Shown here: in pieces, positions 10,022 to 20,809 of the stretch | How positions within the stretch are numbered: position 1 is the first letter of the stretch | Layout of the letters: every line of letters starts with the position of its first letter | From: Lichtheimia corymbifera B2541 | Taxonomy: Eukaryota > Mucoromycota > Mucoromycetes > Mucorales > Lichtheimiaceae | Length of the DNA: 64,000 nucleotides | Assembly (NCBI GenBank): GCA_000697475.1 | Contig: JNEU01000919.1 | Coordinates: forward strand, 1 to 64,000 | Direction: 5' to 3' | Position numbers and translations under genes: made by a program | The notes under the pieces: model-generated | What the model was told of the DNA's origin: nothing | The model's database searches: none | Seen by the model: the letters and a program-made list of their open reading frames with translations, nothing else

Positions 10022-12903
10022 AAACAATCATCTTACGCTCCTTTCCCTCAACTGCAACGGGCTCGCTAAAGTTCGACGACCAGCAGCTCGTGCATCTCTA
10101 ATCCGCTTTATACGACAACATTCAGCTCATATCATCACATTGCAATAAACCCATGCAGCTACATCAGCAATCAAAGACACTTTTCATCAACAATTCTGTG
10201 CACATCAATCTTTTTGGACATCGCATTGCGGCATCGTCCTCATGACACCATCACTGCACATGACTGGGATTCCGATCGACTTTACAACACGCACTCAACT
10301 TGTCCACGTTCAACACGTTGACAACGCTTTTGACGACTTTTATCTTCTCAACATTTATGCACCATCAGGTCGCCACCGCGAACGCCATCAATTTTTCGAC
10401 TCACTACATCAAACCTTACAATGGTTAATTGCTGATCAAGTCAACCCTGACAGACTTTTCATCATGGGAGACTTCAACTATGACATACATCGTAGTGGTT
10501 TACACTTGAATGCGCCCACAAGTTGGCTCACATGGCTGGAATCCAGCTTTACCAATTGCATCCATGATGATACCCAATTCGATGGCGTTCCTACTTTTCG
10601 GCATAGCAGCTCTTCCTCAGCAATCGACTACATTAATGCAGCCAACCATTTGAGCAGTTCCATATGCAACAGAGACGTGGCATTTATCAACCAGGATTGG
10701 ACCGATCATGCACTCTTATCAGCGACTTTCATTATGGGTCAACCAAAGACAGGCAAGGGGTATTGGCGCGGCAACCCTCTGCTTTTTCAACAAGCCGAGT
10801 TTTGTCGTCAACTCAATGACGCCTTGACTTCGCATTTCATGCACCTTCATACCATGTCTTCTGCTCAAGATAAGTGGGAAAGCGTTAAACATGTCATCAT
10901 TAACAACCTGAAGACCTTTTCTCGACGACAATCTCATTGGCAGAAACAACAATTGGCAGCACTTCAGTCAAAAAGGAATCGATTCTTACGCTCCAAACCA
11001 CCACCAGCAATCAGAGCTTGGCGATTACCTATCATGGAACGTCAAATAGCAGCTTTACAACAAGAGTTGGCGGACATTGATGCACTGCGAGCAGGTCAAC
11101 GATGGCGGGAACGTGGAGAAACAACTGCAGGATATCTCAAGCGTACCATCAAAGAACGACAAGTGAAACGCACCATCACTACATTACAACATCCGGATAC
11201 CGGCATGATGTGTGTCTCACCAAGCGACTTGCATTCAGCTGTACAATGCTTTTATCAGCGTTTGTATTCACCAGAACCAACATCAGCTTCTGTCATGGAA
11301 ACATTGTTGTCACAATTACCCACACACCTTCGGTTGGATGACCCAGAACAAGCTCATTTGGTACATGCTTTCACTCTCGAAGATCTTCTAAATGCTGCAT
11401 CGCGTACACCACATCATAGTAGTCCCGGTCCAGATGGATTGCCATACCAAGCGTGGAGATTGGTTTTCGCACACCCTTTGTATGCTACTTTGGTCATGGA
11501 AGTTTATGAAGGATGCTTTGCAACAAGGTCGTTTCCCAAAATCTTGCACTGATACATGCATGTGCCTTTTGCCAAAGAAAGGGGATCAGACCAGTCTCAC
11601 CAATTGGCGACCCATTTCTTTGATCAACTGCGATGCAAAGATTTTCACTCGGTTGCTGAACGAACGGATCATCCATGCTGCTTCATCCTTGATAACACCG
11701 TATCAAAGTGGTTTCATGCCGGGCCGCTTTATTGGTGTTAATGGACTCATGACTCGAATTGCTATGGAACAGGCTGCCCAACAAGGATCGAACAGAAATT
11801 GGCTTGCCTTTGGATCAGGAGAAAGCGTATGATAGGGTGCATCCGGATTATCTAAAAGCTGTCCTGCACCGCTTTGGTTTTCCCTCACCTATCATTCACA
11901 CTATTTGCTCCTTGTTCTTGTCAACATCGATTCATATTAACGTCAATGGTCATATATCAGCACCTATTCAGCAACTGCGTGGGTTACGACAGGGTGATCC
12001 TCTTTCACCAATATTGTTCAATTTGGCTCTGGAACCATTCTTACGTGCTATTGTTGGCGACACCAATTTTCAAGGCTTCCAACCTTGGTCTTCCGCTCCA
12101 TCTGCACAGCTCAATCCTATCAAAGTTTTGGCGTATGCTGATGATGTGATGGTTTTCCTGAAGGATCCAACGGACTTCGAACGTTTGTTATCTCATGTTG
12201 CTTGCTACCAACCTGCCTCGAATGCTCGATTCAACCATCATAAGACTCAAGCCATCAGTCTTTCCGGCGTTACGCATGACCATTGGTGTGAAGTATGGTG
12301 GGCCTATGACATGCCAGCACCACATGATCGACAGAGCCCATCAGCAGTGACATATCTTGGATACCCTTTGGCATCTTCAACACAACAGCTGCAAGACTTT
12401 CTGGAACAACTGCTGCAGAACTTCACCACAGCATGTAATCAACATAGCCAGCGCACATTGTCGGTAAGAGGAAGAGCTACAGTTGCCAACTCACTTTTGT
12501 TGTCACATATTTGGCATGTTATGCGATTGACCCCGACGACGGTTACCTTTTTGAATCGCCTCAAATCCATCATCGGCAAGTTCTTGATGCAGCGTTTCTT
12601 CCCTCGTATCGCTTTCGCCACTCTGTGTAAACCACGTTCACATGGCGGCCTTGGTATCTTGGATCCTGCTATTCAACAAAGCGCATTACAACTACGATGG
12701 CTTCAGGATTATTGAGCTCACCACCTGACGAATGGTTGCCCCATACAAGCATCTTATGTCATCATCTTCTCCGGGATCGGCGTTTTGCATCTGGTGATAT
12801 GCACACCTTGCTATTGTGCCCTGATGCTCGTAAACCTCGATCCAGCGAAGTGTCGCTATCCACCTTGATATGCCGCAAGTACGGCTCTTCCCGCTATTTT
12901 TAA
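10011..12903 (+). pseudogene. LINE copy 2 ORF2 (endonuclease + reverse transcriptase), nonsense and frameshifts
   Basis: The endonuclease part starts LTLLSLNCNGLAKVRRP and contains HIITLQ followed by TAA where the catalytic Glu of QET would be (~10146), so the active-site codon itself is mutated to stop. Downstream come FIMGDFNYDIH, SAIDYINAANH and WTDHALL. The RT part needs two frame changes (about 11500 and 11815) and shows LLPKKGDQ, NWRPISLINCDAK, LDQEKAYDRVHPDYL, GLRQGDPLSP and AYADDVMVFL. A last shift near 12712 leads to a tail ending at 12903. Closely related to ORF2 of the first LINE (same motifs and intervening words), hence the same family. Dead. Confidence 0.85.
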
Positions 12904-12951
12904 TTTTTGTGGAAATAGACCAATCACAGCACGCATCAACAACTACCATCC

Positions 12952-14046
12952 ATGACAACAACACCTCCTACCCAAACGCCTACAACACGTAGGACTTGGG
13001 CAAATGTGGTCCGCAATAAGAGCATCACTCTATATGAAGAAAAAGGATACGAAGAGGCCCGTAGGGCTCGACAAGCTGAGGCTATCTTAACTAGAGCTTT
13101 GAACGCCAATGCAGTCATCTTCGATTTTGGTACCAACATACCTTCCAAGGCAGAGGCATATCGCGCCATTAAGCAGATTGGCCCCATCACCGGTGCTAGA
13201 ACTATTTCACGATCCCGCAACCCTCGTTCACTTCTTGTTGAAGCTCGTTATGTGAATGATGATCACCGTGATAAAGCTATAAAAGAAGGAGTCCATTATG
13301 ATAACATCACCTACCGTGCCACCCGGGCTATCACAGTTGACGCCGATATCACGAAGGTCAACTTCTCGCAATTACCTTTCTTGCCACCTGAAGACATTCG
13401 CAAGGCTTTAGAGGACACCATGAATCAATATGGTCGGGTATGTCAAATCCGTCTATACGTCGAACCTGAGACAGAAACTTTCGAAGGCGAAGCTACCGTC
13501 ATTCTGGACCGTACACTACCAGCTGAGGCTATGCAATCCGACAATGGATCCTACTACCGACCTTTATCCCGATTTATTCATATTGATGCATGGGATGAAA
13601 TATTCCCCGCCTCTTGGAAAAATGCACCTCCTGTGTGCCGTTATTGTCGTACTGAAGGCCATCGTAAAGACGCCTGCCCCCAACTACAAGATATCAAGTG
13701 TTATCATTGTCATCTCACAGGCCATATCCGCCGTAATTGCCCTGTTGCCCGAAAGGAACGACTCCAAAAGAACATGGCTTCACTCACCGACACTGAATTG
13801 CTTGCCCAGTATCCCTCTCCACAACAACCGACACCAACTCAGACTCAACAATCAGCTACCTCGATATACCGCACCATGGACAAGGTTCCCATTGATTGGA
13901 ATGTCACCAAGCCCACACCCAGCACCAGTTTACTTTTGCCTCTCAATGCAATCTGGACCACTGCTAATGCCTCCACCTCCATTCGACAACCAGGATGGCG
14001 CAATCTGCTGGTAGGCGATCTATTTATAGTGGATGCTGAAGACTAG
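12952..14046 (+). pseudogene. LINE ORF1 fused in frame to an ORF2 segment
   Basis: Residues 1 to ~300 are LINE ORF1 (MTTTPPTQTPTTRRTWANVV at the start, knuckles CRYCRTEGHRKDAC and CYHCHLTGHIRRNC), very similar to the ORF1 at 3144-4328. From about 13860 the protein changes to a sequence (KVPIDWNVTKPTP, SIRQPGWRNLLVGDLF) that lacks the low-complexity ORF1 tail and looks like the region between RT and zinc-binding domain of ORF2. It stops at 14044. It begins only 49 bp after the ORF2 fragment ends at 12903, so ORF1 lies inside or after ORF2 instead of before it. Interpretation: a deletion/rearrangement product. Confidence 0.75.
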
Positions 14047-14478
14047 GGGTGATGGTTGTCAATACCCAATCCTATTATCACGCTTTCGATCTCATCTGTC
14101 ACAGCAACATATTCAGCTTCACTCTTATTTTGCAAATATTTGCAATCTCAGTCCGCCTCGGCCGGTACAGGATCAAACATCAACACACTTCAATGAACTG
14201 GATTTATCCACGTTATTACGATCATTTGTGCAACTCATGGATGGTAAGATGTGGCGCTCGCGATTTTACCGCACTCTTATCACTCCTACCGATGTTGACG
14301 ACTCCAACACGATATCATGGAGCCACCTATGGCGTACGCCAATGCATCATACAGCACGCAACGTTTGGTATCGCATTGCCCATCGTCGTCTACCCACAGC
14401 AAGTCGCGTTCATCGCATTGCACCCTCCTTTGTCACCTCACCCCTCTGCTCGATATGTTCCATTACACCCGATGATGA
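14033..14478 (+). pseudogene. LINE ORF2 C-terminal zinc-binding (zf-RVT) domain, first part
   Basis: The frame from 14033 reads through SWSHLWRTPMHHTARNVWYR, then RIAHRRLPTASRVHRI and PLCSICSITPDD, the typical zf-RVT tail of LINE reverse transcriptases (Cys-x2-Cys). It is cut at 14478 by the chromovirus. After removing the LTR element and one copy of GATGA, the frame continues at 20209 with DYHFLMGC (the His and last Cys of the motif). This identifies the insertion target with certainty. It is in a different frame from the preceding fusion ORF, so it was already broken. Confidence 0.85.
14474..14478. repeat. Target site duplication, left copy (GATGA)
   Basis: GATGA directly before the left LTR (TGTGATG...) equals GATGA directly after the right LTR (...ATGACA). 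A 5-bp duplication is the usual length for Ty3/gypsy integrases. Confidence 0.93.
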
Positions 14479-14991
14479 TGTGATGTGTGCTGACTGACAA
14501 AGGCAAGGCACAAACAAACAAGGCAAGGTTGATCCAAAGAACAGACTCAGGTCCAAGAACAAGAAAGATAACAAAGATCTATAACTAAGAATGTCAGGTC
14601 AAATGTATAGAGATCTCTCGTATACAACTAACCTGATATAACAAGGGCAAGGAGACAAGGATACAAGGACAAGGACAAGAGCAACAACAATGACAAGAGC
14701 TAATCTATAATAGAAAGGTGGCCGTTAGGTACACAATCACAACACGTCTGTGCAAGATCACATACCAAGCGACAAGACAAAGACAAAGATCAAATGAGCA
14801 AGATATCAAGACTATGACTAGACAAGGACAAGAGCAGAGCAAGGCAAGAGAATAGACAAGATAATCAGACTGAGGTTTATTGAATACGAGTGATAGCTTA
14901 TTTATAATAAAAGAGAGGAATGAAGAGAATGGAGACAAAGATGAAATATGTGAGCAAAGCATCCAAGGTGGTTTCAATCATGATCATGACA
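14479..14991 (-). repeat. 3' LTR of the chromovirus
   Basis: 513 bp, TG...CA on the plus strand (TGTGATGTG to CATGACA). Identical to the right LTR except one base. It contains many AAGGACAAG-like short repeats (AAGGCAAGG, ACAAGGAC). Confidence 0.95.
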
Positions 14992-14994
14992 CTG

Positions 14995-15007
14995 CCCCCC
15001 CCCTTTT
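14995..15007 (-). promoter_or_regulatory. Polypurine tract for plus-strand priming
   Basis: On the element strand AAAAGGGGGGGGG lies 3 bases before the 3' LTR, the position and composition expected for the RNase H-resistant primer of plus-strand DNA synthesis. Confidence 0.8.
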
Positions 15008-15020
15008 AGGCTCGAGCTTA

Positions 15021-18000
15021 TTAGCGAGAGCGGTGAGCGGTACCCGGACGACTTGGATACTCCGCATGGAAGTCACGAATAGAGTCTTGCGCGTTCCATA
15101 AATTACTTGCAGGTTCCCACGTATTATCAGCAGGGTTTTCATATCCTTTCCACTTGACGAGATACTGCAACTCACGATGACGAATCCGGCTGTCCAATAC
15201 TTTTTCAACCTCGTAGTGCTGTTCATCTTCAACTTCAAATGGAGGAGGAGGTGCTTGGGTACGACCTGGTATGTCTGGAAGGCCTTGGGCTTGTTTTGAT
15301 AAAAGACTCACATGGAAGACAGGGTGTATACGCATGGAACTTGGTAGATTGAGGCGATAAGCATGTGGTCCAACTTGAGATACGATTTCAAAGGGACCCA
15401 AATGAGTGTAATCCAACTTCCTCGAAGGCCTGGTGGTACGTATGTTGCGGGCTGAAAGGAAAACTTGATCACCAATATTAAAGGAAGGAGTAGGTCTGTG
15501 ATGAATATCGTAATGAGACGCCTGTTGACGTTGAGCCATCCTTATTTCGTCCTTGAGCACCTCATGCAATTCTTGTAAGCTTTGTATTTTGAAACCGACA
15601 TCATTTGAAGGCAAGATATCTGATACACCAGGCGTTACTTGAAATACAGATGATCGAGGATGGAACCCATAGGTGGCGTGAAAAGGAGCATGGCGAGTCG
15701 AGGATTGTACAGCGTTGTTATAACTAAATTCGGCAAAAGGTAACAAGGAAACCCAATCGTCTTGCTGGTAATTAACATAAGCTCGTAGATATTGCTCCAA
15801 GATCCCATTTACACGTTCAGTCTGTCCATCGGTTTGCGGGTGAAAGGCTGTAGACATGCTCGATTTGATGGATAATGTTCGTAACAAGGATTGCCAGAAT
15901 GTTGATGTGAATATGGAGCCACGGTCAGATACGATTTCCACAGGTAAGCCATGTAACCTGAATATTTCTTTGACGAATAGATCGGCTAGTCCAGATGCGT
16001 CAACCGAATCACAACAAGGGATGAAATGAGCCATCTTTGTCAAACGATCCACCACGACCCAAATGCAGTTGTAGCTATTAGATGTTGGCAAGCCCGAAAT
16101 AAAATCCATGCTGATAGAGGACCATGGTGTATCAGGAATTTGTAAGGGACTAAGATGACCTTGTTTTGCTTGACGATCGGCTTTGCTTCTTTTGCAGGTT
16201 GGGCAATTTGCTACGTAACGATTTACGAAGCTGCGTAAACCCGGCCAATGGAAGGAACGGGAGACCAATTCACTTGTTTTTGCACGTCCCAAATGACCTG
16301 CAACTTGAGAGTCGTGATGTATTTGCAATACTTCGGTTTTCAGTGAATCGTCCTCTGGAATGCAAACTCGTTTGTCCAAAAGCAATAGATCCGTTACTTC
16401 GTCGATACTGTATCTGGACAATTTCTTCTTCAAGTGTGATGGTGCTGAATTGGGCGACTTGACCATATCCTTCAAGTTCTTCAACTTTTCATCATGCAAC
16501 GTCGCTTCCTTGATCTTGTCCATAAAAGCTGCATCCAATGTATATGTTGACGAAGCATTGATAATGATTTGATCTTCTGAAAACATTGACTTGACGGGTT
16601 GTTTACCTCCCTCCTCGAGGAAAGCCATGTCCGAACGACGAGAGAGGGCATCGGCTTTTGGGTTTTGAGATCCAGGCCGGTAAGTGATGATGAACCAGTA
16701 AGAGCTTAATTGTAGCGACCATCTAGCTTGACGACGACTGAGGTTCTTGCATGATTTAAAATATTCGAGGTTCTTATGGTCGGTAAACACGGTAATTTGA
16801 TGCTTTGAGCCTTGCAGATAATGGCGCCACACCTGGAAACTGTCGACAATAGCTAATAATTCCTTGTCATAGATATCATAGTTGACTTCGCTATCATCGA
16901 GTTTTCGGCTGTAGAAGGCGATTGGATGTAAATTGCCTTGGCAATCAGGTTGGTTTAGCACACCCGCTATTGCAAAGTCTGACGCATCGGTTTCCACTGT
17001 GATAGGTTTTGATGGATTGAAATGCTGCAAGATTGGTGCTGTGGTAAAGTGTCTTTTCAAGGAGTTGAACGCTTCGTCCTGTGCAGCTGTCCATTCAAAC
17101 TTGATGTCTTTCTTGAGAAGCTTGGTGATGGGTGTAACCAACTTGGAATATTGATGTATAAAGCGACGATAGAAATTGGCGAAGCCCAGAAAGACTTGTA
17201 TATCATGCACTGATTTTGGAGTTGGCCAATCGAGAATGCAGCGTACTTTTTGTTGGTCCATAGACACACCAGACACACCAGTTTGGAAACCAAGGAAATC
17301 CACTTCTGATACATCGAATTCACATTTTTCAGCCTTTGCGAATAACCCGGCTTCATGCAATTTCTGTAGTACTTGTCGTACGTGTGTATCATGCTCCTCT
17401 TGGGACTCACTATATATCAGGATGTCGTCAAGATACACGACGACGAAACGATCGAGATATTCCCTAAGGACATCGTTGATGAAAGACTGGAAAGTGCCCA
17501 CAGCTCCGGTCAGACCAAAAGGTAATACACGATATTCAAATTGGCCATATCTGCATCGAAAACTGGTTTTCCATTCTTCTCCAGGTGCGATGCGTATTCG
17601 GTGGTAAGCATTGCGAATGTCCAACTTGGTGAATACGCGTGCCGACGCGAGTCGATCCATCATTTCATTGATTAGAGGTAAGGGATATCTGCAAGGAGCT
17701 GTGATCTTGTTCAATCCACGATAATCCACACAAAGACGTAGGGATCCATCCTTCTTTTTGACGAATAATATGGGAGCAGCTGCCGGGCTCGAGGAAGGTT
17801 GAATGAAACCATTGGCCAAGTTCTTCTTTAAATATTCTGATAATACTTCCAATTCGTCTTGAGATAAGGAATAAATAGGGCCAAAAGGTGGATTTGTGTC
17901 AGGTTGTAATGGTATTGTGTGGTCAACTCCTGCGCGATGAGGTGGTAAAGTATCCGCTTCCTTTTCGCTGAAAACCTCTTTCAGGTCTTGATACTTAAGG

Positions 18001-18794
18001 GGGATGACACCAAGTGAAGAACAATTATCATTGACAACGGCAGCTCCAGACAAGGTGATAGTGTGTATGCTCGCTTCCTGGTAGGCTTCAGGTGTGTTGG
18101 CGATGAGGAATAATTGATCTCCTTCAGCAACGCATTCTTCTATACTGAGTGCATTCACCCATTGGATTTGAGGATCTTCAATTGATGGTGGGATTGCATC
18201 CACGACAGGCGGTGATATGAGGCATCGTTTGATGCAATTTTCAGAAGGGAACGACACGCGTCTTTTTTCCCAATCGATACAAGGATTGTGATAAGATAGC
18301 CAAGGAATACCCAATATTGCCGAGTAGCGACCCAATGAAGTAATCTTGAACACGACTTCTTCCTGGTGTTGGCCCAAACGCATAGTGGTACAGCATTCAT
18401 GCGTAACTAACCCGGACCGGATCTGGCTGCCATCGACTGTGCTCACTTGTATAGGTCGCTGGCTCTTGGTAATGGGAATACGATTTGCTTTGATAAATGA
18501 AATATCCATGAAGTTTTCCATTGCCCCGGAATCGATCATAGCTTCAACTTGAATCGATTGTTCCCCAAAAACCAAGTCGGCAGAGATGTGTATAGGTGAC
18601 AATTGGCGTAGTTGACTGATATTGGTATTAGAATTATCACAGATGGTAGCAGGACAGAGAGATTTGTTGAAACAATTGTTGTATTTATTATCAACACCCA
18701 GAGAATACTCTCTCAAAGACTCTGGGTTTGCTCTTTTCCCTTCTTGTTGGGACAATTGACAGCAGCATGACCCTCTTCGCCACAATACAAGCAT
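15021..18794 (-). CDS. Chromovirus Pol polyprotein: protease, RT, RNase H, integrase, chromodomain
   Basis: 1257 codons open. Domain order: aspartic protease ([10 protein letters not shown], Asp near residue 88); reverse transcriptase ([23 protein letters not shown], catalytic [11 protein letters not shown] near 450-462); RNase H ([16 protein letters not shown] near 600); integrase zinc finger ([23 protein letters not shown] near 820-870) and catalytic core ([35 protein letters not shown]). A C-terminal chromodomain follows ([30 protein letters not shown]), which marks chromoviruses and would direct integration to modified chromatin. The first in-frame ATG (18794) is inside gag. Translation is more likely by -1 frameshifting at 18734-18740, since pol is in the -1 frame of gag and open across the 82-base overlap. 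Confidence 0.95.
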   Translation of the reverse strand: MLVLWRRGSCCCQLSQQEGKRANPESLREYSLGVDNKYNNCFNKSLCPATICDNSNTNISQLRQLSPIHISADLVFGEQSIQVEAMIDSGAMENFMDISFIKANRIPITKSQRPIQVSTVDGSQIRSGLVTHECCTTMRLGQHQEEVVFKITSLGRYSAILGIPWLSYHNPCIDWEKRRVSFPSENCIKRCLISPPVVDAIPPSIEDPQIQWVNALSIEECVAEGDQLFLIANTPEAYQEASIHTITLSGAAVVNDNCSSLGVIPLKYQDLKEVFSEKEADTLPPHRAGVDHTIPLQPDTNPPFGPIYSLSQDELEVLSEYLKKNLANGFIQPSSSPAAAPILFVKKKDGSLRLCVDYRGLNKITAPCRYPLPLINEMMDRLASARVFTKLDIRNAYHRIRIAPGEEWKTSFRCRYGQFEYRVLPFGLTGAVGTFQSFINDVLREYLDRFVVVYLDDILIYSESQEEHDTHVRQVLQKLHEAGLFAKAEKCEFDVSEVDFLGFQTGVSGVSMDQQKVRCILDWPTPKSVHDIQVFLGFANFYRRFIHQYSKLVTPITKLLKKDIKFEWTAAQDEAFNSLKRHFTTAPILQHFNPSKPITVETDASDFAIAGVLNQPDCQGNLHPIAFYSRKLDDSEVNYDIYDKELLAIVDSFQVWRHYLQGSKHQITVFTDHKNLEYFKSCKNLSRRQARWSLQLSSYWFIITYRPGSQNPKADALSRRSDMAFLEEGGKQPVKSMFSEDQIIINASSTYTLDAAFMDKIKEATLHDEKLKNLKDMVKSPNSAPSHLKKKLSRYSIDEVTDLLLLDKRVCIPEDDSLKTEVLQIHHDSQVAGHLGRAKTSELVSRSFHWPGLRSFVNRYVANCPTCKRSKADRQAKQGHLSPLQIPDTPWSSISMDFISGLPTSNSYNCIWVVVDRLTKMAHFIPCCDSVDASGLADLFVKEIFRLHGLPVEIVSDRGSIFTSTFWQSLLRTLSIKSSMSTAFHPQTDGQTERVNGILEQYLRAYVNYQQDDWVSLLPFAEFSYNNAVQSSTRHAPFHATYGFHPRSSVFQVTPGVSDILPSNDVGFKIQSLQELHEVLKDEIRMAQRQQASHYDIHHRPTPSFNIGDQVFLSARNIRTTRPSRKLDYTHLGPFEIVSQVGPHAYRLNLPSSMRIHPVFHVSLLSKQAQGLPDIPGRTQAPPPPFEVEDEQHYEVEKVLDSRIRHRELQYLVKWKGYENPADNTWEPASNLWNAQDSIRDFHAEYPSRPGTAHRSR

Positions 18795-19645
18795 AAGCCA
18801 AGTTTACGACGTCGCGCCTTTTCTTCATTCGACAATGGTTTGTAGGCTTTCACAGCGCCAATATCCATATCAGTAACCTCTGACGATTGCGATGAAGATG
18901 TACGAGGCAAAGGACGTGTGTATGTAGTGCGAGATGATTGCTGCTGTTGATTATATTTTGGAACAAAGCGACGCTTGCCATCATGTTCGCGCATCTTGTT
19001 GTCAAGGTCGATAACTCGGTTGGCATAATCCCAGATGCTAGTAGGCATATCTCTTGTAGCCAACTCACGGCGAACACGATCATTCAAGCTCTTTCGATAA
19101 ATAGCCAATAATGGCTGACTGCTCCAACCAATACGCATGGCCAAACGGCGGAATTCAGCGGTGTGTTCTGATGCAGGTCTTGAACCTTGTTTGAGATCAA
19201 GGATCTTGTCCTCAGCGTTTTCCAATTCATTGACTTCTCCAAACGCCGTTCGAAACTCTTCCAAGAACAGTGGAAAAGAATGCATGCAAGGGTGTACATC
19301 TGGTGTATCAACACACTCCAAGAAAGGCTGGCAGCATGTAAACGCATGACCCGATAAATACGAGCACATGTACAACACCTTGGTGAGATCGTTCGGAAAT
19401 TTTTGAGGATACATGAGGGTGACCAATTTGACATGAGAGATAAAATTGGACACGTCCTTGAGAGCACCAGAGAAGACAGGAGGATTTCCAATGCGCATAG
19501 GTGAAGGATTGACAACGGGTTGTGGCTGGTCATCATCAGAATCCCCAATATGCAGTTGTTGCATGGACTCCGATACATCTTGAGTCGACATAGCAGATAA
19601 TTGAGTTTGGTTTTGGTAGTTGGAATGTGAATCTTCTTCCGACAT
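18713..19645 (-). CDS. Chromovirus Gag with CCHC knuckle
   Basis: 310 residues from the first ATG ([13 protein letters not shown]); an upstream TTG-initiated extension is ignored. The central part has the capsid-like region of Ty3/gypsy Gag ([25 protein letters not shown]). The C-terminus has one zinc knuckle, [14 protein letters not shown], followed by a basic tail. It forms the particle and packages element RNA. It ends 82 bases into pol; the stop lies 21 bases past the slippery heptamer. Confidence 0.92.
   Translation of the reverse strand: MSEEDSHSNYQNQTQLSAMSTQDVSESMQQLHIGDSDDDQPQPVVNPSPMRIGNPPVFSGALKDVSNFISHVKLVTLMYPQKFPNDLTKVLYMCSYLSGHAFTCCQPFLECVDTPDVHPCMHSFPLFLEEFRTAFGEVNELENAEDKILDLKQGSRPASEHTAEFRRLAMRIGWSSQPLLAIYRKSLNDRVRRELATRDMPTSIWDYANRVIDLDNKMREHDGKRRFVPKYNQQQQSSRTTYTRPLPRTSSSQSSEVTDMDIGAVKAYKPLSNEEKARRRKLGLCLYCGEEGHAAVNCPNKKGKEQTQSL
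18734..18740 (-). promoter_or_regulatory. Predicted -1 ribosomal frameshift site (GGGAAAA)
   Basis: In the gag frame the codons read AAG GGA AAA GAG, so the heptamer is G GGA AAA, a perfect X XXY YYZ slippery site. Slipping back one base moves ribosomes into the pol frame, which is open here. Gag terminates seven codons later. A downstream stimulatory structure was not evaluated. Confidence 0.75.
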
Positions 19646-19677
19646 GATATATAGTGAAAATGTAGGCAACGGCAAAT

Positions 19678-19688
19678 AGTCTGATTAT
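19678..19688 (-). promoter_or_regulatory. Self-priming primer binding site
   Basis: Two bases after the 5' LTR, the element strand reads ATAATCAGACT. This is the exact complement of AGTCTGATTAT at 20083-20073 in the 5' LTR, 28-35 bases after a TATA box, i.e. the predicted 5' end of the transcript. Tf1 of fission yeast primes reverse transcription with the first 11 nt of its own RNA. Length (11 nt) and position match that mechanism, and no tRNA-complementary (TGG-initial) site is seen. Confidence 0.85.
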
Positions 19689-19690
19689 AG

Positions 19691-20203
19691 TGTGATGTGT
19701 GCTGACTGACAAAGGCAAGGCACAAACAAACAAGGCAAGGTTGATCCAAAGAACAGACTCAGGTCCAAGAACAAGAAAGATAACAAAGATCTATAACTAA
19801 GAATGTCAGGTCAAATGTATAGAGATCTCTCGTATACAACTAACCTGATATAACAAGGGCAAGGAGACAAGGATACAAGGACAAGGACAAGAGCAACAAC
19901 AATGACAAGAGCTAATCTATAATAGAAAGGTGGCCGTTAGGTACACAATCACAACACGTCTGTGCAAGATCACGTACCAAGCGACAAGACAAAGACAAAG
20001 ATCAAATGAGCAAGATATCAAGACTATGACTAGACAAGGACAAGAGCAGAGCAAGGCAAGAGAATAGACAAGATAATCAGACTGAGGTTTATTGAATACG
20101 AGTGATAGCTTATTTATAATAAAAGAGAGGAATGAAGAGAATGGAGACAAAGATGAAATATGTGAGCAAAGCATCCAAGGTGGTTTCAATCATGATCATG
20201 ACA
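19691..20203 (-). repeat. 5' LTR of the chromovirus (promoter LTR)
   Basis: 513 bp. It carries the TATA box and predicted transcription start for the element strand, and the self-primer sequence. It differs from the other LTR only by G instead of A at 19974. Confidence 0.95.
20083..20118 (-). promoter_or_regulatory. Core promoter and transcription start of the chromovirus
   Basis: On the element strand TATAAATA (20118-20111) is followed about 30 bases later by AGTCTGATTAT starting at 20083. That spacing fits a TATA-directed start, independently supported by the complementarity of these 11 bases to the priming site. Confidence 0.75.
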
Positions 20204-20626
20204 GATGACTACCACTTTCTTATGGGTTGTCCCAAAAAGATCGAAGTTTGGCAGCAAGTGTAGAATCCAATCTTCTCAGCAGACCCTGACCTCCCATCTA
20301 TCTATGACTGTCTGCTCTCAGCCCAATTTCCTGGTTCACCTCCACATCAACGACGACAATCGATCCTCTGTGCTTGCATACTCCAAGCAATATGGTGCGC
20401 TCATTGGAACTCCATCTTCAATCATCACACTTTTCTTCCAACTGAAGTGGCAGCTTACGCTAGCCACCTGTTCCACACATTATCAGTTTAAAATAGACAT
20501 TCCACTCATATAGTTTTCATTTCTCTTTTGTACCTTCTGATCACTTTTTGTAACTGTCGCGACCACGTCACTCTGCGATACGAGGTCGCTTTATAATAAA
20601 TGCCTACGGGCCTTAAACAAAAAAAG
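20204..20626 (+). mobile_element. LINE 3' end: rest of zf-RVT domain, 3' UTR and A-rich tail
   Basis: Begins with the second copy of GATGA (20204-20208). The ORF2 frame then reads DYHFLMGCPKKIEVWQQ and stops near 20260. A later frame stretch to 20512 still looks like ORF2 tail with frame breaks. AATAAA occurs near 20595 and the element ends ...CCTTAAACAAAAAAA at about 20626. Right after it, the sequence turns into the fold-back repeat (TTTCACGATCGTCGTGG), so this is the LINE/target junction. Confidence 0.7.
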
Positions 20627-20809
20627 TTTCACGATCGTCGTGGCCGATCTCAGAATCACCCAATGTCACCACCAGCCTCGTCGAAAAAAAATCGAGGTCG
20701 ACCCAAGATCAACTTTGGCTGGTGGTGACATTGCGAAATCTCGGATCAGCGAGCTTGATCGTGAAAGTTGCACCCCAGGTGCGCTACACCCAGACAAGCA
20801 ATATTGTTC
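20627..20809. repeat. Short fold-back palindrome, left arm truncated by the LINE
   Basis: CACGATCGTCGTGGCC...CACCCAATGTCACCACCAGCC is mirrored by GGCTGGTGGTGACATTG...GATCGTGAAAGTTGCAC. The intact version (both arms complete) is at 43686-43987. Here the left arm starts only at TTTCACGATCG, exactly at the LINE tail. Confidence 0.8.

Larger units (their letters stand above)
14479..20203 (-). mobile_element. Complete Ty3/gypsy chromovirus (Tf1/sushi-like), recently inserted
   Basis: A 5725-bp element bounded by 513-bp LTRs and a 5-bp target duplication. It is read right to left: 5' LTR (19691-20203), self-priming site, gag, a -1 overlap into pol (protease, RT, RNase H, integrase, chromodomain), polypurine tract, 3' LTR (14479-14991). 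The two LTRs differ at a single base (A at 14762, G at 19974), and gag and pol are open throughout, so it is young and could be active. It sits inside the zf-RVT part of a dead LINE. Confidence 0.95.

Noticed and set aside
14705..14977. 90-codon ORF repeated identically at 19917-20189
   Set aside because: It lies within the two LTRs, so the identity is that of the LTRs. Low-complexity Leu/Ser composition; overlaps the promoter.
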